The position numbers and the translations under genes were made by a program. Of a stretch of DNA of 39,270 nt, positions 28,559 to 36,610 are shown piece after piece. The notes below the pieces were generated by a model. It was given only the letters and a program-made list of their open reading frames with translations. It was not told the origin of the DNA and searched no databases. The stretch spans positions 1 to 39,270 of IMG/VR virus record IMGVR_UViG_3300046455_000267. The stretch is one strand, 5' to 3'. Origin of the DNA: a virus. Within the stretch, counting starts at the first letter, position 1. The number at the start of each line of letters is the position of its first letter.

Positions 28559-29427
28559 ACTACTACAAACATCACATCGGCGATTACAAGGCGGCGACAG
28601 CGCATTTGACGCTGATCGAACACGGCGCCTATCGGCAACTGCTCGACCTCTACTATCTCGACGAAAAGCCGCTCCCGAAAGAAACCCAACTGGTTTTTCG
28701 TCGGTTATGCGCTAGAACCCAAGATGAGCAAAACGCCGTCGAAATCGTGCTGCGCGAGTTCTTTCAAGAGACCGAAAACGGGTGGATGCACAAGCGCTGC
28801 GAGTCGGAACTAGCGCAGTACAGCGCGAAGGCGGACGCCAACCGAGAGAACGGAAAGCGAGGCGGGAGGCCGAAGAAAACCCAGATGGTTTCTGATGGAA
28901 ACCCAAGCGATAGCGAAAGCGAACCGAAAATAACCTTAACCACTAACCATAAACCACTAACCACTAACCAAGAACCAGAAGAAGATTCTCCTTCGGAGAA
29001 TAAGCGCGTGCCGCGCTTCAATGCCCGCAAATACCTTGTCGACAAGGGTGTTGACGAACAAAACGTCAACGACTGGCTTGCAGTGCGCAAGCAGAAGGGT
29101 CAGGCGAACACGTTGAGCGCGATGCAGCTTGCCGAGAGCGAGGCATTGAAGGCCGGGGTTTCGCTGAACGACGCGATTCGCTTCAGCGCACAACGCAGCT
29201 ATGCCGGCTTCAAGGCGGCTTGGCTGGCGAACGAGCAGTCGGGCGAGCGACCGAGCGCCCATGACCTTGCGCAACAGGTTCAGCGCACAGCGGGGCCGCG
29301 CCAGTCGGGCGGGTACGTGAGCAAGCAGGAGCAACTCGAACGCAACAACCGCGCCGTTGTCGAGCGATTCGCAGCGCGTCTACAGGCCGAAGAGGCCGCA
29401 AAGGGGAATAGCGATGAAACAGAGTGA
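28555..29427 (+). CDS. Replication initiator-like protein (DUF1376 N-terminal domain)
   Basis: 290 residues from GTG 28555, which overlaps the previous stop by 4 bases. Residues 1-80 match DUF1376 (MNYYKHHIGDYKAATAHLTLIEHGAYRQLLDLYYLDEKPLPKE). A Lys/Arg/Thr/Asn-rich linker (about 100-155, with low-complexity TTNHKPLTTNQ repeats) follows. The C-terminus has a second helical domain (FNARKYLVDKGVDEQNVNDWLAVRKQKGQANT). DUF1376 proteins occupy the lambda O position and are thought to bind the origin; a phage origin might lie in the Asn/Thr-rich DNA here. Confidence 0.75.
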   Translation: MNYYKHHIGDYKAATAHLTLIEHGAYRQLLDLYYLDEKPLPKETQLVFRRLCARTQDEQNAVEIVLREFFQETENGWMHKRCESELAQYSAKADANRENGKRGGRPKKTQMVSDGNPSDSESEPKITLTTNHKPLTTNQEPEEDSPSENKRVPRFNARKYLVDKGVDEQNVNDWLAVRKQKGQANTLSAMQLAESEALKAGVSLNDAIRFSAQRSYAGFKAAWLANEQSGERPSAHDLAQQVQRTAGPRQSGGYVSKQEQLERNNRAVVERFAARLQAEEAAKGNSDETE

Positions 29428-30085
29428 TCAACTTCGCCTTGCCGCAGTGCTGGCGGACGTGCATGCGTTCTACCGGCAGGATTTTTCCGAGTTCGCGCTA
29501 ACCGTCTGGACGCAGGCAATGGCGCCGTTCGACGTTGCTGCGGTCGAGCGCGCGCTCGGTCAGCACGCAATGAACCCCGATTCGGGGCAGTGGTGCCCGA
29601 AGCCCGCCGACATCGTGAAAATGCTGCAAGGGTCGACAAAGGATTCGGCCAATACCGCATGGTCGGCCGTCGATTACGCGATTCGCACGCGCGGAGACCA
29701 ATATTCGGTCGTGTTCGACGATCCGCTCGTGCACCGCGTCGTCGAGGATATGGGCGGCTGGATCAAGCTCTGCCGCGTCGACGTCGAGCAGTACCCGTTC
29801 ACGCAGAACGAGTTCGTGACCCGGTATCGGGGCTACAAGATGCGCGGCGAGGTTCCGCCCTATCCGGCGAAGCTCATCGGCGCACCGGAGGATTTCAACG
29901 CTCGCCAGGGGTATCCCGTTGCGCCGCCGGTGCTGATCGGCGACGCCAGAAAGGCGCAACTCGTTTTGCAAGGCGGCTCGAATTCGCCGCGCATCGCATT
30001 CACCGAAGCCGGTCGCTTTTTGCCCGCTTCCACTACCCGCGCGAGAGTAATTGCGTTAAAATCTCCTGAGGATATTTCAGCGTAG
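29414..30085 (+). CDS. DUF6475-like replication accessory protein
   Basis: 223 residues from ATG 29414, 14 bases inside the previous gene. The pattern QLRLAAVLADVHAFYRQDFSEFALTVWTQAM, FDVAAVERALGQHAMNPDSGQWCPKPADIVKML, and YSVVFDDPLVHRVVEDMGGW is the recurring partner of DUF1376 proteins in phages. Position matches a helicase loader (lambda P-like), but that activity is inferred. Confidence 0.7.
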   Translation: MKQSDQLRLAAVLADVHAFYRQDFSEFALTVWTQAMAPFDVAAVERALGQHAMNPDSGQWCPKPADIVKMLQGSTKDSANTAWSAVDYAIRTRGDQYSVVFDDPLVHRVVEDMGGWIKLCRVDVEQYPFTQNEFVTRYRGYKMRGEVPPYPAKLIGAPEDFNARQGYPVAPPVLIGDARKAQLVLQGGSNSPRIAFTEAGRFLPASTTRARVIALKSPEDISA

Positions 30086-30094
30086 GCATGCCCA

Positions 30095-30379
30095 ATGATC
30101 GCACCGACCAGCATTCAAGCACGCGACGAGCACGAAGCCGAAGGCAAGGCCGATCGGCAGCGCATCGCCGTCGCGCGCTTTCTGCGGACGATCTACCCGG
30201 CCGGCGTCACGCGAAACGCCATCTCGCGCGCGCTTCGCCTTCCGATTCAATCCGTCACCGGTCGCGTGAACGAACTGCTCGCGACTGGCGCTGTGATCGA
30301 GCCGGGCGCCAGGATCAAAGACCCGATCACGCGCCGCACATGCAAGCTCGTCGCGAGCGCGCCGGACCTGTTTTCATGA
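30095..30379 (+). CDS. Small winged-helix-like regulator
   Basis: 94 residues. IAVARFLRTIYPAGVTRNAISRALRLPIQSVTGRVNELLATGAVIEPG is a clear winged-helix pattern with a recognition helix and wing, followed by DPITRRTCKLVAS. Such small wHTH proteins serve as regulators or initiator partners. Confidence 0.7.
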   Translation: MIAPTSIQARDEHEAEGKADRQRIAVARFLRTIYPAGVTRNAISRALRLPIQSVTGRVNELLATGAVIEPGARIKDPITRRTCKLVASAPDLFS

Positions 30380-30603
30380 CATGGGAGCGCCGCGGCGACA
30401 CGCGCGACCCGATGATCGTGCTCATTGAGCGCGAGGAACGAAACCCGACGTGCCGACAATGCGTTTGGTCGATCGGCAAATATGATTTTTTAGGCGAGGC
30501 GATATGCGCACAGAACAAGCCAATGCGGGAACGGTGCGGAGAATGGCGGTCTTTACAAGCGTACATCGAGCGCTCGAAAGCATCTTCGAAACGCTCGCAC
30601 TGA
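30376..30603 (+). CDS. 75-residue putative zinc-binding protein
   Basis: ATG 30376 overlaps the previous stop by 4 bases. Four cysteines are arranged CRQC...C...C (TCRQCVWSIGK, AICAQNK, RCGEW), a compact zinc-ribbon-like spacing. The N-terminus is Arg/Asp-rich and the C-terminus is basic. It overlaps the start of the next gene by 100 bases in another frame. Confidence 0.65.
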   Translation: MTWERRGDTRDPMIVLIEREERNPTCRQCVWSIGKYDFLGEAICAQNKPMRERCGEWRSLQAYIERSKASSKRSH

Positions 30604-31178
30604 TCGACGCAATCAAAGTGCCCGGCTATTCCGAGTCCGTTGCGCGCTCGACCGTTGTCGATAAGGTCGAATGGTCCGATCGCGTCACAGAAGCCGCTTG
30701 GGCGATGCAGGCGATCGACTCGACCCTGACCGCCATCGAGCGCGCCGCGATCGTCGCGCGCTATCACCGCGACCCAGGCACATTGCGCCGGTACGAGGGA
30801 CGCCGGTGGAGCGCGGCGAAGGCCGACGATGCCGACCAGAAGCACGCGCACGCGCTCGCGCTGCTCAAACTGCACCTGACGCACATGCACGCGAAATCCG
30901 AGCTACTCGAAGCCGTGATAGATCGCGAATTCGTGTTCGGCGAATCGTACATGCCGACAACGGAACAGATTGCCGAAGACATGCGCGGCCCGACGACTCA
31001 GCGGATTGGCAACGTGCACAAGCCAGCGAACCGAGAGATTGGTGACGCTCACGGCGTTTCGCACATGGCCGTATCCCGCCTCGCGCAGAAGGTCGCGCGC
31101 GCCGTGCGCTCTCTCGAAGTGCGGGCGCACGCAGCGCTGAAAGAGCGTTTCGCGGAGCTTGGATTCGTGCCGCGTTAA
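30504..31178 (+). CDS. Putative transcription regulator with C-terminal HTH
   Basis: 224 residues from ATG 30504 (AGGCGAGG upstream). Helical N-terminus (FTSVHRALESIFETLALIDAI), then an RNA-polymerase-like WAMQAIDSTLTAIERAAIVARYHRDPGTLRRYEGR segment, and a C-terminal HTH (GVSHMAVSRLAQKVARAVRSLE). The 'ERAAIVARY-x-D' segment resembles sequences in phage Q-type and sigma-like late regulators. It is a candidate for the activator of the minus-strand late operon. Confidence 0.55.
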   Translation: MRTEQANAGTVRRMAVFTSVHRALESIFETLALIDAIKVPGYSESVARSTVVDKVEWSDRVTEAAWAMQAIDSTLTAIERAAIVARYHRDPGTLRRYEGRRWSAAKADDADQKHAHALALLKLHLTHMHAKSELLEAVIDREFVFGESYMPTTEQIAEDMRGPTTQRIGNVHKPANREIGDAHGVSHMAVSRLAQKVARAVRSLEVRAHAALKERFAELGFVPR

Positions 31179-31188
31179 TTTCATCTCT

Positions 31189-31232
31189 CTCGGATAGAAA
31201 GTGCTTGACACTACCTATCCGAGTGATATGAT
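31189..31232 (+). promoter_or_regulatory. Promoter with 9-bp palindrome
   Basis: TTGACA (31205-31210), 16-bp spacer, TATGAT (31227-31232). CTCGGATAG (31189-31197) and CTATCCGAG (31215-31223) form a perfect inverted repeat across the -35. ACTACCTATCCGAG (31210-31223) is one of the shared elements. TTCATCTC is repeated on both sides. Confidence 0.75.
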
Positions 31233-31275
31233 TCATCTCAGCAGCACACACACAACAGCGAAAGGAAACACGATC

Positions 31276-31503
31276 ATGAGCCAAGCAAAAACCCTCCCGC
31301 AGTTCAAAGAACTCATCGAAGCCGCGCGCTTCAGCGCAAAGAGCGGCGTCGACGTCGCGAACATGCTCATCGAGCAAGACGGCGCATCCCGCAAGACCCA
31401 TCAAATCTATCTTCGCCAGCAGCAGGAGCGCGCCGCTGAAATCGAGCGCCAGATCGAGCGCCTTGAGCGCATGGCGACGTTCTTCGAACAGGTGTTCGCA
31501 TGA
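31276..31503 (+). CDS. 75-residue helical early protein
   Basis: MSQAKTLPQFKELIEAARFS... then VANMLIEQDGASRKTHQIYLRQQQERAAEIERQIERLERMATFFE: an almost continuous helix, probably coiled coil. ATG 31276 follows AAAGGA. First gene under the 31205 promoter. Unrecognised. Confidence 0.65.
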   Translation: MSQAKTLPQFKELIEAARFSAKSGVDVANMLIEQDGASRKTHQIYLRQQQERAAEIERQIERLERMATFFEQVFA

Positions 31504-31586
31504 CCGCCCGCGCGTTTGATTGGGCCGTTGCGATCGCCTTCGGGCTTTTCCTTGGCTACATGGCGGCGAAAGGAATCGCGCCATGA
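31500..31586 (+). CDS. 28-residue single-pass membrane peptide
   Basis: MTARAFDWAVAIAFGLFLGY...GIAP, nearly all a membrane helix. ATG overlaps the previous stop by 4 bases and the last bases overlap the next ATG by 4, a typical phage cassette. Could be a small membrane effector. Confidence 0.5.
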   Translation: MTARAFDWAVAIAFGLFLGYMAAKGIAP

Positions 31587-31714
31587 ATGACGACGATCGC
31601 GAAGTGCAGCAACACCTCGAAGAGCAGCAACGGCAATACCTCGAAACCACCGGAGAAAATCAAAATGAGCAACACACTGAAAGTGTACGAAGCAATTTGC
31701 AATGTGACTTCTGA
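31583..31714 (+). CDS. 43-residue Gln/Glu-rich protein
   Basis: MNDDDREVQQHLEEQQRQYL... continuing into the ERF gene in another frame. AAAGGA precedes the ATG by eight bases. The composition suggests a short coiled coil. The last third overlaps ERF translation, so it may be a leader-type ORF or a real small protein. Confidence 0.45.
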   Translation: MNDDDREVQQHLEEQQRQYLETTGENQNEQHTESVRSNLQCDF

Positions 31715-32324
31715 TATGTCCCGCGAGGGCATTGCGAAGAACAACCGCAACCAGCAACAAGGGTACAATTTCCGAGGCATCGACGACGTGTATAACGCGC
31801 TGTCACCGCTGCTCGCGAAACACAAGCTCGTCGTCATCCCGCGCATGATGAAACGCGAATCGACGGAGCGCACGACGAGCAAGGGCGGGGCGATCTTTTA
31901 CACGGTCGTCGAAGCTGAGTTCGATTTCGTGAGCGCTGAAGATGGGAGCCGGCACACGGCGCGCACGTTCGGCGAGGCGATGGATTCGGCCGACAAGTCG
32001 ACGAACAAGGCGATGAGCGCCGCGTACAAATACGCCGCGTTCCAGACCTTCGCGATTCCGACTGAAGGCGACAACGACGCGGACGCGACGACGCACCAGG
32101 TCGCGCCGACGGTGAGCGAGGCCGATGCGAAGGCGCACGTTGACGCCATCAAAAAGGCGACGACCGGCGACGCACTGCGCGCAGCATTCCATACCGCGAA
32201 GGCCGCAGCCGAAGCGGTGAACGACCGGCCGGCATTCGAGCGGTTCGTGACCGCAAAGAACGAGCGCGTCGCGGAGATGCAAGCCGCGGCGGCACAGAAA
32301 GCAGCAGAAACGCAACCCGCTTAA
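31665..32324 (+). CDS. erf: ERF-family single-strand annealing protein
   Basis: 219 residues from ATG 31665 (GGAG upstream). Residues about 1-140 match ERF: YEAICNVTSDMSREGIAKNNRNQQQGYNFRGIDDVYNALSPLLAKHKLVVIPR, then GEAMDSADKSTNKAMSAAYKYAAFQTFAIPTE. The C-terminus is an Ala-rich flexible tail. It anneals single-stranded DNA in phage recombination and circularisation, together with the SSB encoded 15 bases later. Confidence 0.9.
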   Translation: MSNTLKVYEAICNVTSDMSREGIAKNNRNQQQGYNFRGIDDVYNALSPLLAKHKLVVIPRMMKRESTERTTSKGGAIFYTVVEAEFDFVSAEDGSRHTARTFGEAMDSADKSTNKAMSAAYKYAAFQTFAIPTEGDNDADATTHQVAPTVSEADAKAHVDAIKKATTGDALRAAFHTAKAAAEAVNDRPAFERFVTAKNERVAEMQAAAAQKAAETQPA

Positions 32325-32339
32325 AAGGAGCGAACAAAC

Positions 32340-32816
32340 ATGGCTTCATACCAAAAAGTGATCGTCGTCGGCAACCTGGGGCAAGACCCGGAGGTTCGCT
32401 ATCTCACGAACGGCGACGCCGTTGCGAACTTCAGCGTCGCGGTCTCCGAGAACTGGAAAAACGCGGCCGGCGAGGCACAGGAGCGCACCGAATGGTTTCG
32501 CGTCGTCTGCTTCAAGCGCCAGGCGGAAATCGCCGGCGAATACCTGCGCAAGGGCGCGCAAGTGCTCGTCGAAGGCAAGATGCAGACGCGCAAGTATCAG
32601 GCGCAAGACGGAACCGATCGTTACGTGACGGAGCTTCGCGCCGACACGTTCAAGATGCTCGGATCGCGCAACGACAGCCAGGGTGAGCAGCCGCGCAACC
32701 CGAGCACCGGCGCACCGCGCCAGCAGCGCGCGAACACCGGCACGCGCCCGGCGCCCGCGAAGCAACAGCCGAGCGGCGGCGGATTCGACGAGATGGACGA
32801 CGATATTCCGTTCTGA
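32340..32816 (+). CDS. ssb: Single-stranded DNA-binding protein
   Basis: 158 residues with AAGGAG before ATG 32340. The OB-fold part spans about 1-108 ([72 protein letters not shown]). A Gln/Pro/Gly linker is followed by the acidic tip MDDDIPF that recruits partner enzymes. Standard partner of ERF and of replication. Confidence 0.93.
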   Translation: MASYQKVIVVGNLGQDPEVRYLTNGDAVANFSVAVSENWKNAAGEAQERTEWFRVVCFKRQAEIAGEYLRKGAQVLVEGKMQTRKYQAQDGTDRYVTELRADTFKMLGSRNDSQGEQPRNPSTGAPRQQRANTGTRPAPAKQQPSGGGFDEMDDDIPF

Positions 32817-32835
32817 AATCGGGTGTTTTTTTCTG

Positions 32836-32878
32836 TTGCATGACTACCTTTGCGTGAGTATGATTCCGCAAAGGTAGT
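32836..32878 (+). promoter_or_regulatory. Promoter with perfect 12-bp palindrome (operator-like)
   Basis: TTGCAT (32836-32841), 17-bp spacer, TATGAT (32859-32864). ACTACCTTTGCG (32843-32854) and CGCAAAGGTAGT (32867-32878) are perfect inverted arms 12 bp apart, so the -10 lies in the middle. This is the clearest operator in the window. Confidence 0.8.
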
Positions 32879-32894
32879 TCAACCGGAGAGGAAA

Positions 32895-33647
32895 ATGACA
32901 ACAAGCATCACCGGGTTTGACCCGATCGCCGCCAGCGTTGCGGCACTCAAAGCAAAGTTTGAGAACGTCACCTATGACGTGACGACGACGGACGGCATGA
33001 AAGCGGCGAAGGCCGATCGCGCGGAACTGAAAGAATTCCGCCTGGAAGTCGAAGCCGTGCGCGTGCGCCTGAAGGAACCGCATCTGCTCGCGGGCCGCGA
33101 AATCGACGATCACGCGAAAACGCTGACGAAGGAAATCACGACGCTCGAAGCCGCGCGCGACGAAGTGATTCGCGCCGAAGAGCGCCGCAAAGCGCAAATC
33201 AAAGCGGAGAGGGAACGCGCCGAGCGCGATCGCATCGCCGCCGAAGAGCGCGCGAAGGCCGCGGAGCGCGAAGAGCAGTTGCGCCGCGAGAACGAAGCGC
33301 TGCGCGCGCAGATTGAAGCCGCGAAGGCGCTCGAACCGGCGGTCGTGACGGTGCTCGACGACGGCACGTTCGAACCGGTCGCGACTGGCGTTCCGGCCGC
33401 GCACGATCCTGCGCTGCTCGACCTGATGGCTGACGACGGCTTTCGCCCGAGCAAGCCGGCGGCTCCTGCATTCGCTCACCGTCCGCAATTCGAGTCGCGC
33501 GCCGTGCGCCGGTTGTCGTTCGACAGCTTGCCGACAGCGAACGAGGTTGCCGCCGCTCTGAGCGCGCACGCGAAGCAACGCACGAACGTCCGACACGTTA
33601 CAGACGTGCTCGAAGCAATCCGCTCGATCATGAGCAAGGGGGAGTGA
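32895..33647 (+). CDS. DUF1351-like coiled-coil recombination partner
   Basis: 250 residues from ATG 32895. The N-terminus (FDPIAASVAALKAKFENVTYDVTTTDGMKAAKADRAELKEFRLEVEAVR) resembles DUF1351 proteins near SSAP genes. A long charged coiled coil follows (EERRKAQIKAERERAERDRIAAEERAKAAEREEQLRRENEALRAQ). The C-terminal third is Pro/Ala-rich, ending in a helical DVLEAIRSIMSKGE. Probably a structural or nuclease-modulating partner; the function is not established. Confidence 0.65.
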   Translation: MTTSITGFDPIAASVAALKAKFENVTYDVTTTDGMKAAKADRAELKEFRLEVEAVRVRLKEPHLLAGREIDDHAKTLTKEITTLEAARDEVIRAEERRKAQIKAERERAERDRIAAEERAKAAEREEQLRRENEALRAQIEAAKALEPAVVTVLDDGTFEPVATGVPAAHDPALLDLMADDGFRPSKPAAPAFAHRPQFESRAVRRLSFDSLPTANEVAAALSAHAKQRTNVRHVTDVLEAIRSIMSKGE

Positions 33648-33649
33648 CC

Positions 33650-33964
33650 ATGAGCGCGAAACATACGCCGCTCGTGAGCGGCGCATATTGCAGCGAGTGC
33701 GGAGCTTACGCGCAGGCGATTCACTTGCACCAGTGCCCGCCGCCGTTTCAGGTCAAGCGCGATTTGGAACTCGACTTTATCGCCACAGTTTTCGCGAATG
33801 ACGAAGCTGAAGCCGCCGAGAAGTACGCCGAGCACCTCGACAGCGGATTCGGCGGCGGCCCGCAGGAGCGCGCGATTATGGCGCGCCGGCCGGGCGCCGA
33901 GCACTGGAAACGATTCAATATCACTTTCGACGTCACTGTCGACTATTTCGCACACGAGCAATAA
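33650..33964 (+). CDS. 104-residue protein with N-terminal Cys/His cluster
   Basis: Starts at ATG 33650, preceded by AAGGGGGAG; a GTG at 33644 is an alternative. Residues 12-28 read YCSECGAYAQAIHLHQC, a C-x2-C-x-H-C zinc-finger-like cluster, then DLELDFIATVFANDEAEAAEKYAEHL. Small zinc-binding phage protein of unknown role. Confidence 0.6.
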   Translation: MSAKHTPLVSGAYCSECGAYAQAIHLHQCPPPFQVKRDLELDFIATVFANDEAEAAEKYAEHLDSGFGGGPQERAIMARRPGAEHWKRFNITFDVTVDYFAHEQ

Positions 33965-34186
33965 ATGACCGAACAGACCAAAAACAGCGCCGAAGCCCTG
34001 ATCGAACTGCGCGCAGCGCTGCACAAACTCGACCAGTCGATGACGAGCGGCGTGAATGCGGAGAGCGCGAAACTCGCCGCAGAAGTCGCGCGCCTCGCCG
34101 TTACGCTGGAAAACATCGTTGTCGACGAGCGCTGCGAAACTCTCGCCAAGCAAATTTTGGCGCATGCGGAACGCATCTCCGCTTGA
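33965..34186 (+). CDS. 73-residue helical protein
   Basis: MTEQTKNSAEALIELRAALH... all helix, with TSGVNAESAKLAAEVARLAVTLENIVVDERCETLAKQILAHAERI. Begins directly after the previous stop. Not recognised. Confidence 0.6.
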   Translation: MTEQTKNSAEALIELRAALHKLDQSMTSGVNAESAKLAAEVARLAVTLENIVVDERCETLAKQILAHAERISA

Positions 34187-34211
34187 CGGTATCGCACCGC
34201 AAAGGTATTCT
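34183..34211 (+). promoter_or_regulatory. Promoter before the exonuclease gene
   Basis: TTGACG (34183-34188), 17-bp spacer, TATTCT (34206-34211). GGTAT is repeated at 34188 and 34204. A terminator-like hairpin (34230-34257) follows, before the gene. Confidence 0.65.
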
Positions 34212-34229
34212 ATCAACGTCGTCACAGCA

Positions 34230-34257
34230 GGAGCGCCTTTAGAGCGCTCCCATTTTT
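34230..34257 (+). terminator. Leader terminator-like hairpin (possible attenuator)
   Basis: GGAGCGC (34230-34236), loop CTTTAGA, GCGCTCC (34244-34250), then CATTTTT. Perfect 7-bp stem between promoter and gene start, about 12 bases after the expected transcription start. Confidence 0.55.
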
Positions 34258-34286
34258 CGACTACACAACTACCCGCGAGAGATGAT

Positions 34287-35105
34287 ATGAACCAGCAACT
34301 CGAAGTCGTGTTTGATTTAGAGACCGTGCCGAGCCAGAACCCGGAACTGCTCGACTCGATCCGCGCTGACCTGCGCGAGAACTTCAAAGCGCCGAGCGAC
34401 ATGACCAAGGAACGCGCGTGCGCCGAACTCGGCATGACCGACCCGAATGAGGTCAAGTTCACGTCGAAGGCGCGCGCACTCGAACTTTGGGTTGATCGGT
34501 TCCGCGACGAAAAGCTCGAAGCGACCGCGCTCGAAACGCTGCACAAAACATGCTTCGACGGCGCGCTCGGACAAATCGCGGTCATTGGCTTCGCGCTCGA
34601 TGACGCGCCCGCGATGGTCTATCAAGCCGACTCGCTCGACATCGCCGCCGAGATGCGGCTTATCAGCGACTTTTTCACGACGCTCGAAGAGGCTTATTCG
34701 CCGTCGTCGATGCGCAATCCGCTGTTCATCGGTCACAACGTCGCCGGCTTCGATCTGCCGTTTTTGTTCAAGCGCGCCGTCGTGCTCGGCATCAAGCCGC
34801 CGGCGTTTATCCCGTTCGGCGCCGCCCCCTGGGCCGACAGCGTGTTCGACACGATGGTTCGATGGGATTCGCGCAATAACGTGTCGCTCGACAAACTCTG
34901 CAAGGCGCTCGGCGTGCCGGGCAAAACGGAAGGGATGAATGGCGCCGACGTGTGGCCGATGATCCAGGCCGGTCGCATCGGCGAGGTCGCGGCTTACTGC
35001 CTCGATGACGTCGACGCCGCGCGCAACGCGTTCCGCCGGATGACGTTCCGCCCGCTGCCGGTCGCGCCGGTCGTCATGCAGCTTGAGGATGAGTTCGCAT
35101 TTTGA
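34287..35105 (+). CDS. DEDD 3'-5' exonuclease (PolB exo-like)
   Basis: 272 residues from ATG 34287; longer frames are out of the promoter layout. Exo I: FDLET (D10, E12). Exo II: GHNVAGFDLPFL (D156). Exo III: AAYCLDDVDA (Y237, D241). This matches the PolB-type exonuclease domain found alone in phages. Possible partner of ERF/SSB recombination or of DNA degradation. Confidence 0.8.
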   Translation: MNQQLEVVFDLETVPSQNPELLDSIRADLRENFKAPSDMTKERACAELGMTDPNEVKFTSKARALELWVDRFRDEKLEATALETLHKTCFDGALGQIAVIGFALDDAPAMVYQADSLDIAAEMRLISDFFTTLEEAYSPSSMRNPLFIGHNVAGFDLPFLFKRAVVLGIKPPAFIPFGAAPWADSVFDTMVRWDSRNNVSLDKLCKALGVPGKTEGMNGADVWPMIQAGRIGEVAAYCLDDVDAARNAFRRMTFRPLPVAPVVMQLEDEFAF

Positions 35106-35287
35106 CCGAGCAACACCGCGCGGAATGCTATCAACGGTTCCGCGACGCAGTGCGCGATGGTCGCGCCGGCTATTACGGGAAAGCCGGCGCGCTCGTCGAG
35201 AGGATAAGGGCAGAGCACGGCGAGCAGGCCGCGCAAATCGCCCGAAGAGAACTGAACGCGTACATCAAAGACGACAAACGGATATGA
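35102..35287 (+). CDS. 61-residue hypothetical protein
   Basis: Starts at TTG 35102, overlapping the exonuclease stop by 4 bases. Helical and Arg-rich (AECYQRFRDAVRDGRAGYYGKAGALVERIRAEHGEQAAQIARRELNAYI). Overlaps the VRR-NUC start by 4 bases. Confidence 0.6.
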   Translation: MTEQHRAECYQRFRDAVRDGRAGYYGKAGALVERIRAEHGEQAAQIARRELNAYIKDDKRI

Positions 35288-35679
35288 AAGAGGCAAAGCG
35301 CGGCGTCGAGCATGTTCCGACCGAATCGACGGAGCAAATGATGTTCTTTCAATGGGTGAGGACAGCGTTCCCGAAACTGATCGCATTTCATGTGCCAAAT
35401 GGCGGGAAGCGCTCACTGCGAACCGCGGTGCGCCTGAAGAAAGAAGGCGTCACGACCGGGATTCCCGACATCATCATCGGCAAGGCATGCGGCATTTACT
35501 GCGGCATGTACATCGAACTGAAGCGCCAGAAGGGCGGCGCACTCAGCGAAGCGCAGAAAGACATGATTCGCGAACTGAAGGCCGAAGGCTATTACGTCGC
35601 GGTCTGCCGCGGGTTTGAAGAGGCCCGCCAGGAGTTGATTGCATATCTCGCGCTCGGGGAGCATCGCACCTATGGATGA
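35284..35679 (+). CDS. VRR-NUC domain nuclease
   Basis: 131 residues from ATG 35284. The VRR-NUC pattern is clear: ESTEQMMFFQWVR, HVPNGGKRS, KKEGVTTGIPDIIIG, then YIELKRQKGGALSEAQ (the E-x-K). This fold cuts branched DNA and is common in phage recombination or packaging clusters. It would resolve recombination intermediates made by ERF. Confidence 0.85.
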   Translation: MKEAKRGVEHVPTESTEQMMFFQWVRTAFPKLIAFHVPNGGKRSLRTAVRLKKEGVTTGIPDIIIGKACGIYCGMYIELKRQKGGALSEAQKDMIRELKAEGYYVAVCRGFEEARQELIAYLALGEHRTYG

Positions 35680-36070
35680 GGTTGCCGTCATTCTCAACGA
35701 TGCGACGCGCCAGCGGGCCGCGCAGGCGTTTGTCGACGCTCCCGATGGATGGGCGATGACGCTCAAGCCGCCGACCCGCACGACCGAGCAGAACGCGCTT
35801 CTGTGGCCTTTGCTAACCGAAGTCTCGCGCGGCGTGTGCTGGCACGGTCAATACCTGACCAAAGAGGCATGGAAAGACGTCTTTACCGCGTCACTTCGCA
35901 AGCAGCAAGTCGTTCCGGGTCTTGATGGCGGCTTTGTCGTCTGCGGGTTGTCCACGCGGGTTTTCAGCAAAAAAATGTTCTCCGACCTCATCGAATTGAT
36001 TCTGGCGTTCTGCGCAGAGCAAGGGGTTCGGATTTCCGCACCAAAGGGGTATGAATCATGGCAGCAGTGA
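35672..36070 (+). CDS. ninB: NinB-like recombination protein
   Basis: 132 residues from ATG 35672 (GGGGAG upstream). NinB pattern: APDGWAMTLKPPTRTTEQNALLWPLLTEVSRGVCWHGQYLTKEAWKDVF, then STRVFSKKMFSDLIELILAFCAEQGV. Lambda NinB (Orf) loads annealing proteins onto SSB-coated DNA. It fits beside ERF and SSB. Confidence 0.85.
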   Translation: MDEVAVILNDATRQRAAQAFVDAPDGWAMTLKPPTRTTEQNALLWPLLTEVSRGVCWHGQYLTKEAWKDVFTASLRKQQVVPGLDGGFVVCGLSTRVFSKKMFSDLIELILAFCAEQGVRISAPKGYESWQQ

Positions 36071-36597
36071 ACAAGCGCGGCGAAACCTATCACCGCTTGA
36101 TCGCGCTACTGAGCGCATCGGGCCGCGCGATGACCGAGAAGAGCATTCGCGACGAACTCGGCGTGTCGGCGTCGGTCTCCTGGAAGGTCATAACCCAGGC
36201 GCGCGAAGACGGTCAGGTCTATATCTGCAAATGGCTTCGCGCGACCGGCACGCCGACCGGCGGCGTCATGACACGCATGTTCCGATTCGGCACGCGCAAG
36301 GATGCAGCGCGGCCGGGCGCGTCGACGAACGCCGAGAATCAGCGGCGCTCACGCGAGCGCAAGGCGGCGGCGGCACAAAAAACCACTTGGGACGAGCGTC
36401 GCGCGGAGGCCCGCCGCATCGCCCGCGAAGCTCGCGAGAAAGCGAAGGTCGCGGCAGCAGAGAAAGCCCTGCGCGACGCCGACAAGGCGATTCGCGACGC
36501 GGCAAGGCAAGCGCAGCGCGAGACAGCCAAGCGACTGAGAGCGATCGTCGCGCAGCAGCCGCGCAATCCGTTCGCTTCGCTGATGGCTCAAGTCTAA
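36058..36597 (+). CDS. Winged-helix protein with long basic tail
   Basis: 179 residues. Residues 1-60 are a winged helix (GETYHRLIALLSASGRAMTEKSIRDELGVSASVSWKVITQAREDGQVYICKW). Residues about 95-168 are an Arg/Ala-rich coiled stretch (SRERKAAAAQKTTWDERRAEARRIAREAREKAKV). A DNA-bound regulator or nucleoid-like protein is possible. Starts inside the NinB end. Confidence 0.65.
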   Translation: MAAVNKRGETYHRLIALLSASGRAMTEKSIRDELGVSASVSWKVITQAREDGQVYICKWLRATGTPTGGVMTRMFRFGTRKDAARPGASTNAENQRRSRERKAAAAQKTTWDERRAEARRIAREAREKAKVAAAEKALRDADKAIRDAARQAQRETAKRLRAIVAQQPRNPFASLMAQV

Positions 36598-36610
36598 AAA
36601 TTCGCTCGGA

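Noticed and set aside
28923-28990. Repeated ACCACTAACC in the replication gene as an iteron origin
   Set aside because: Only two or three imperfect copies inside the linker-coding part of the gene; too few to call an origin.
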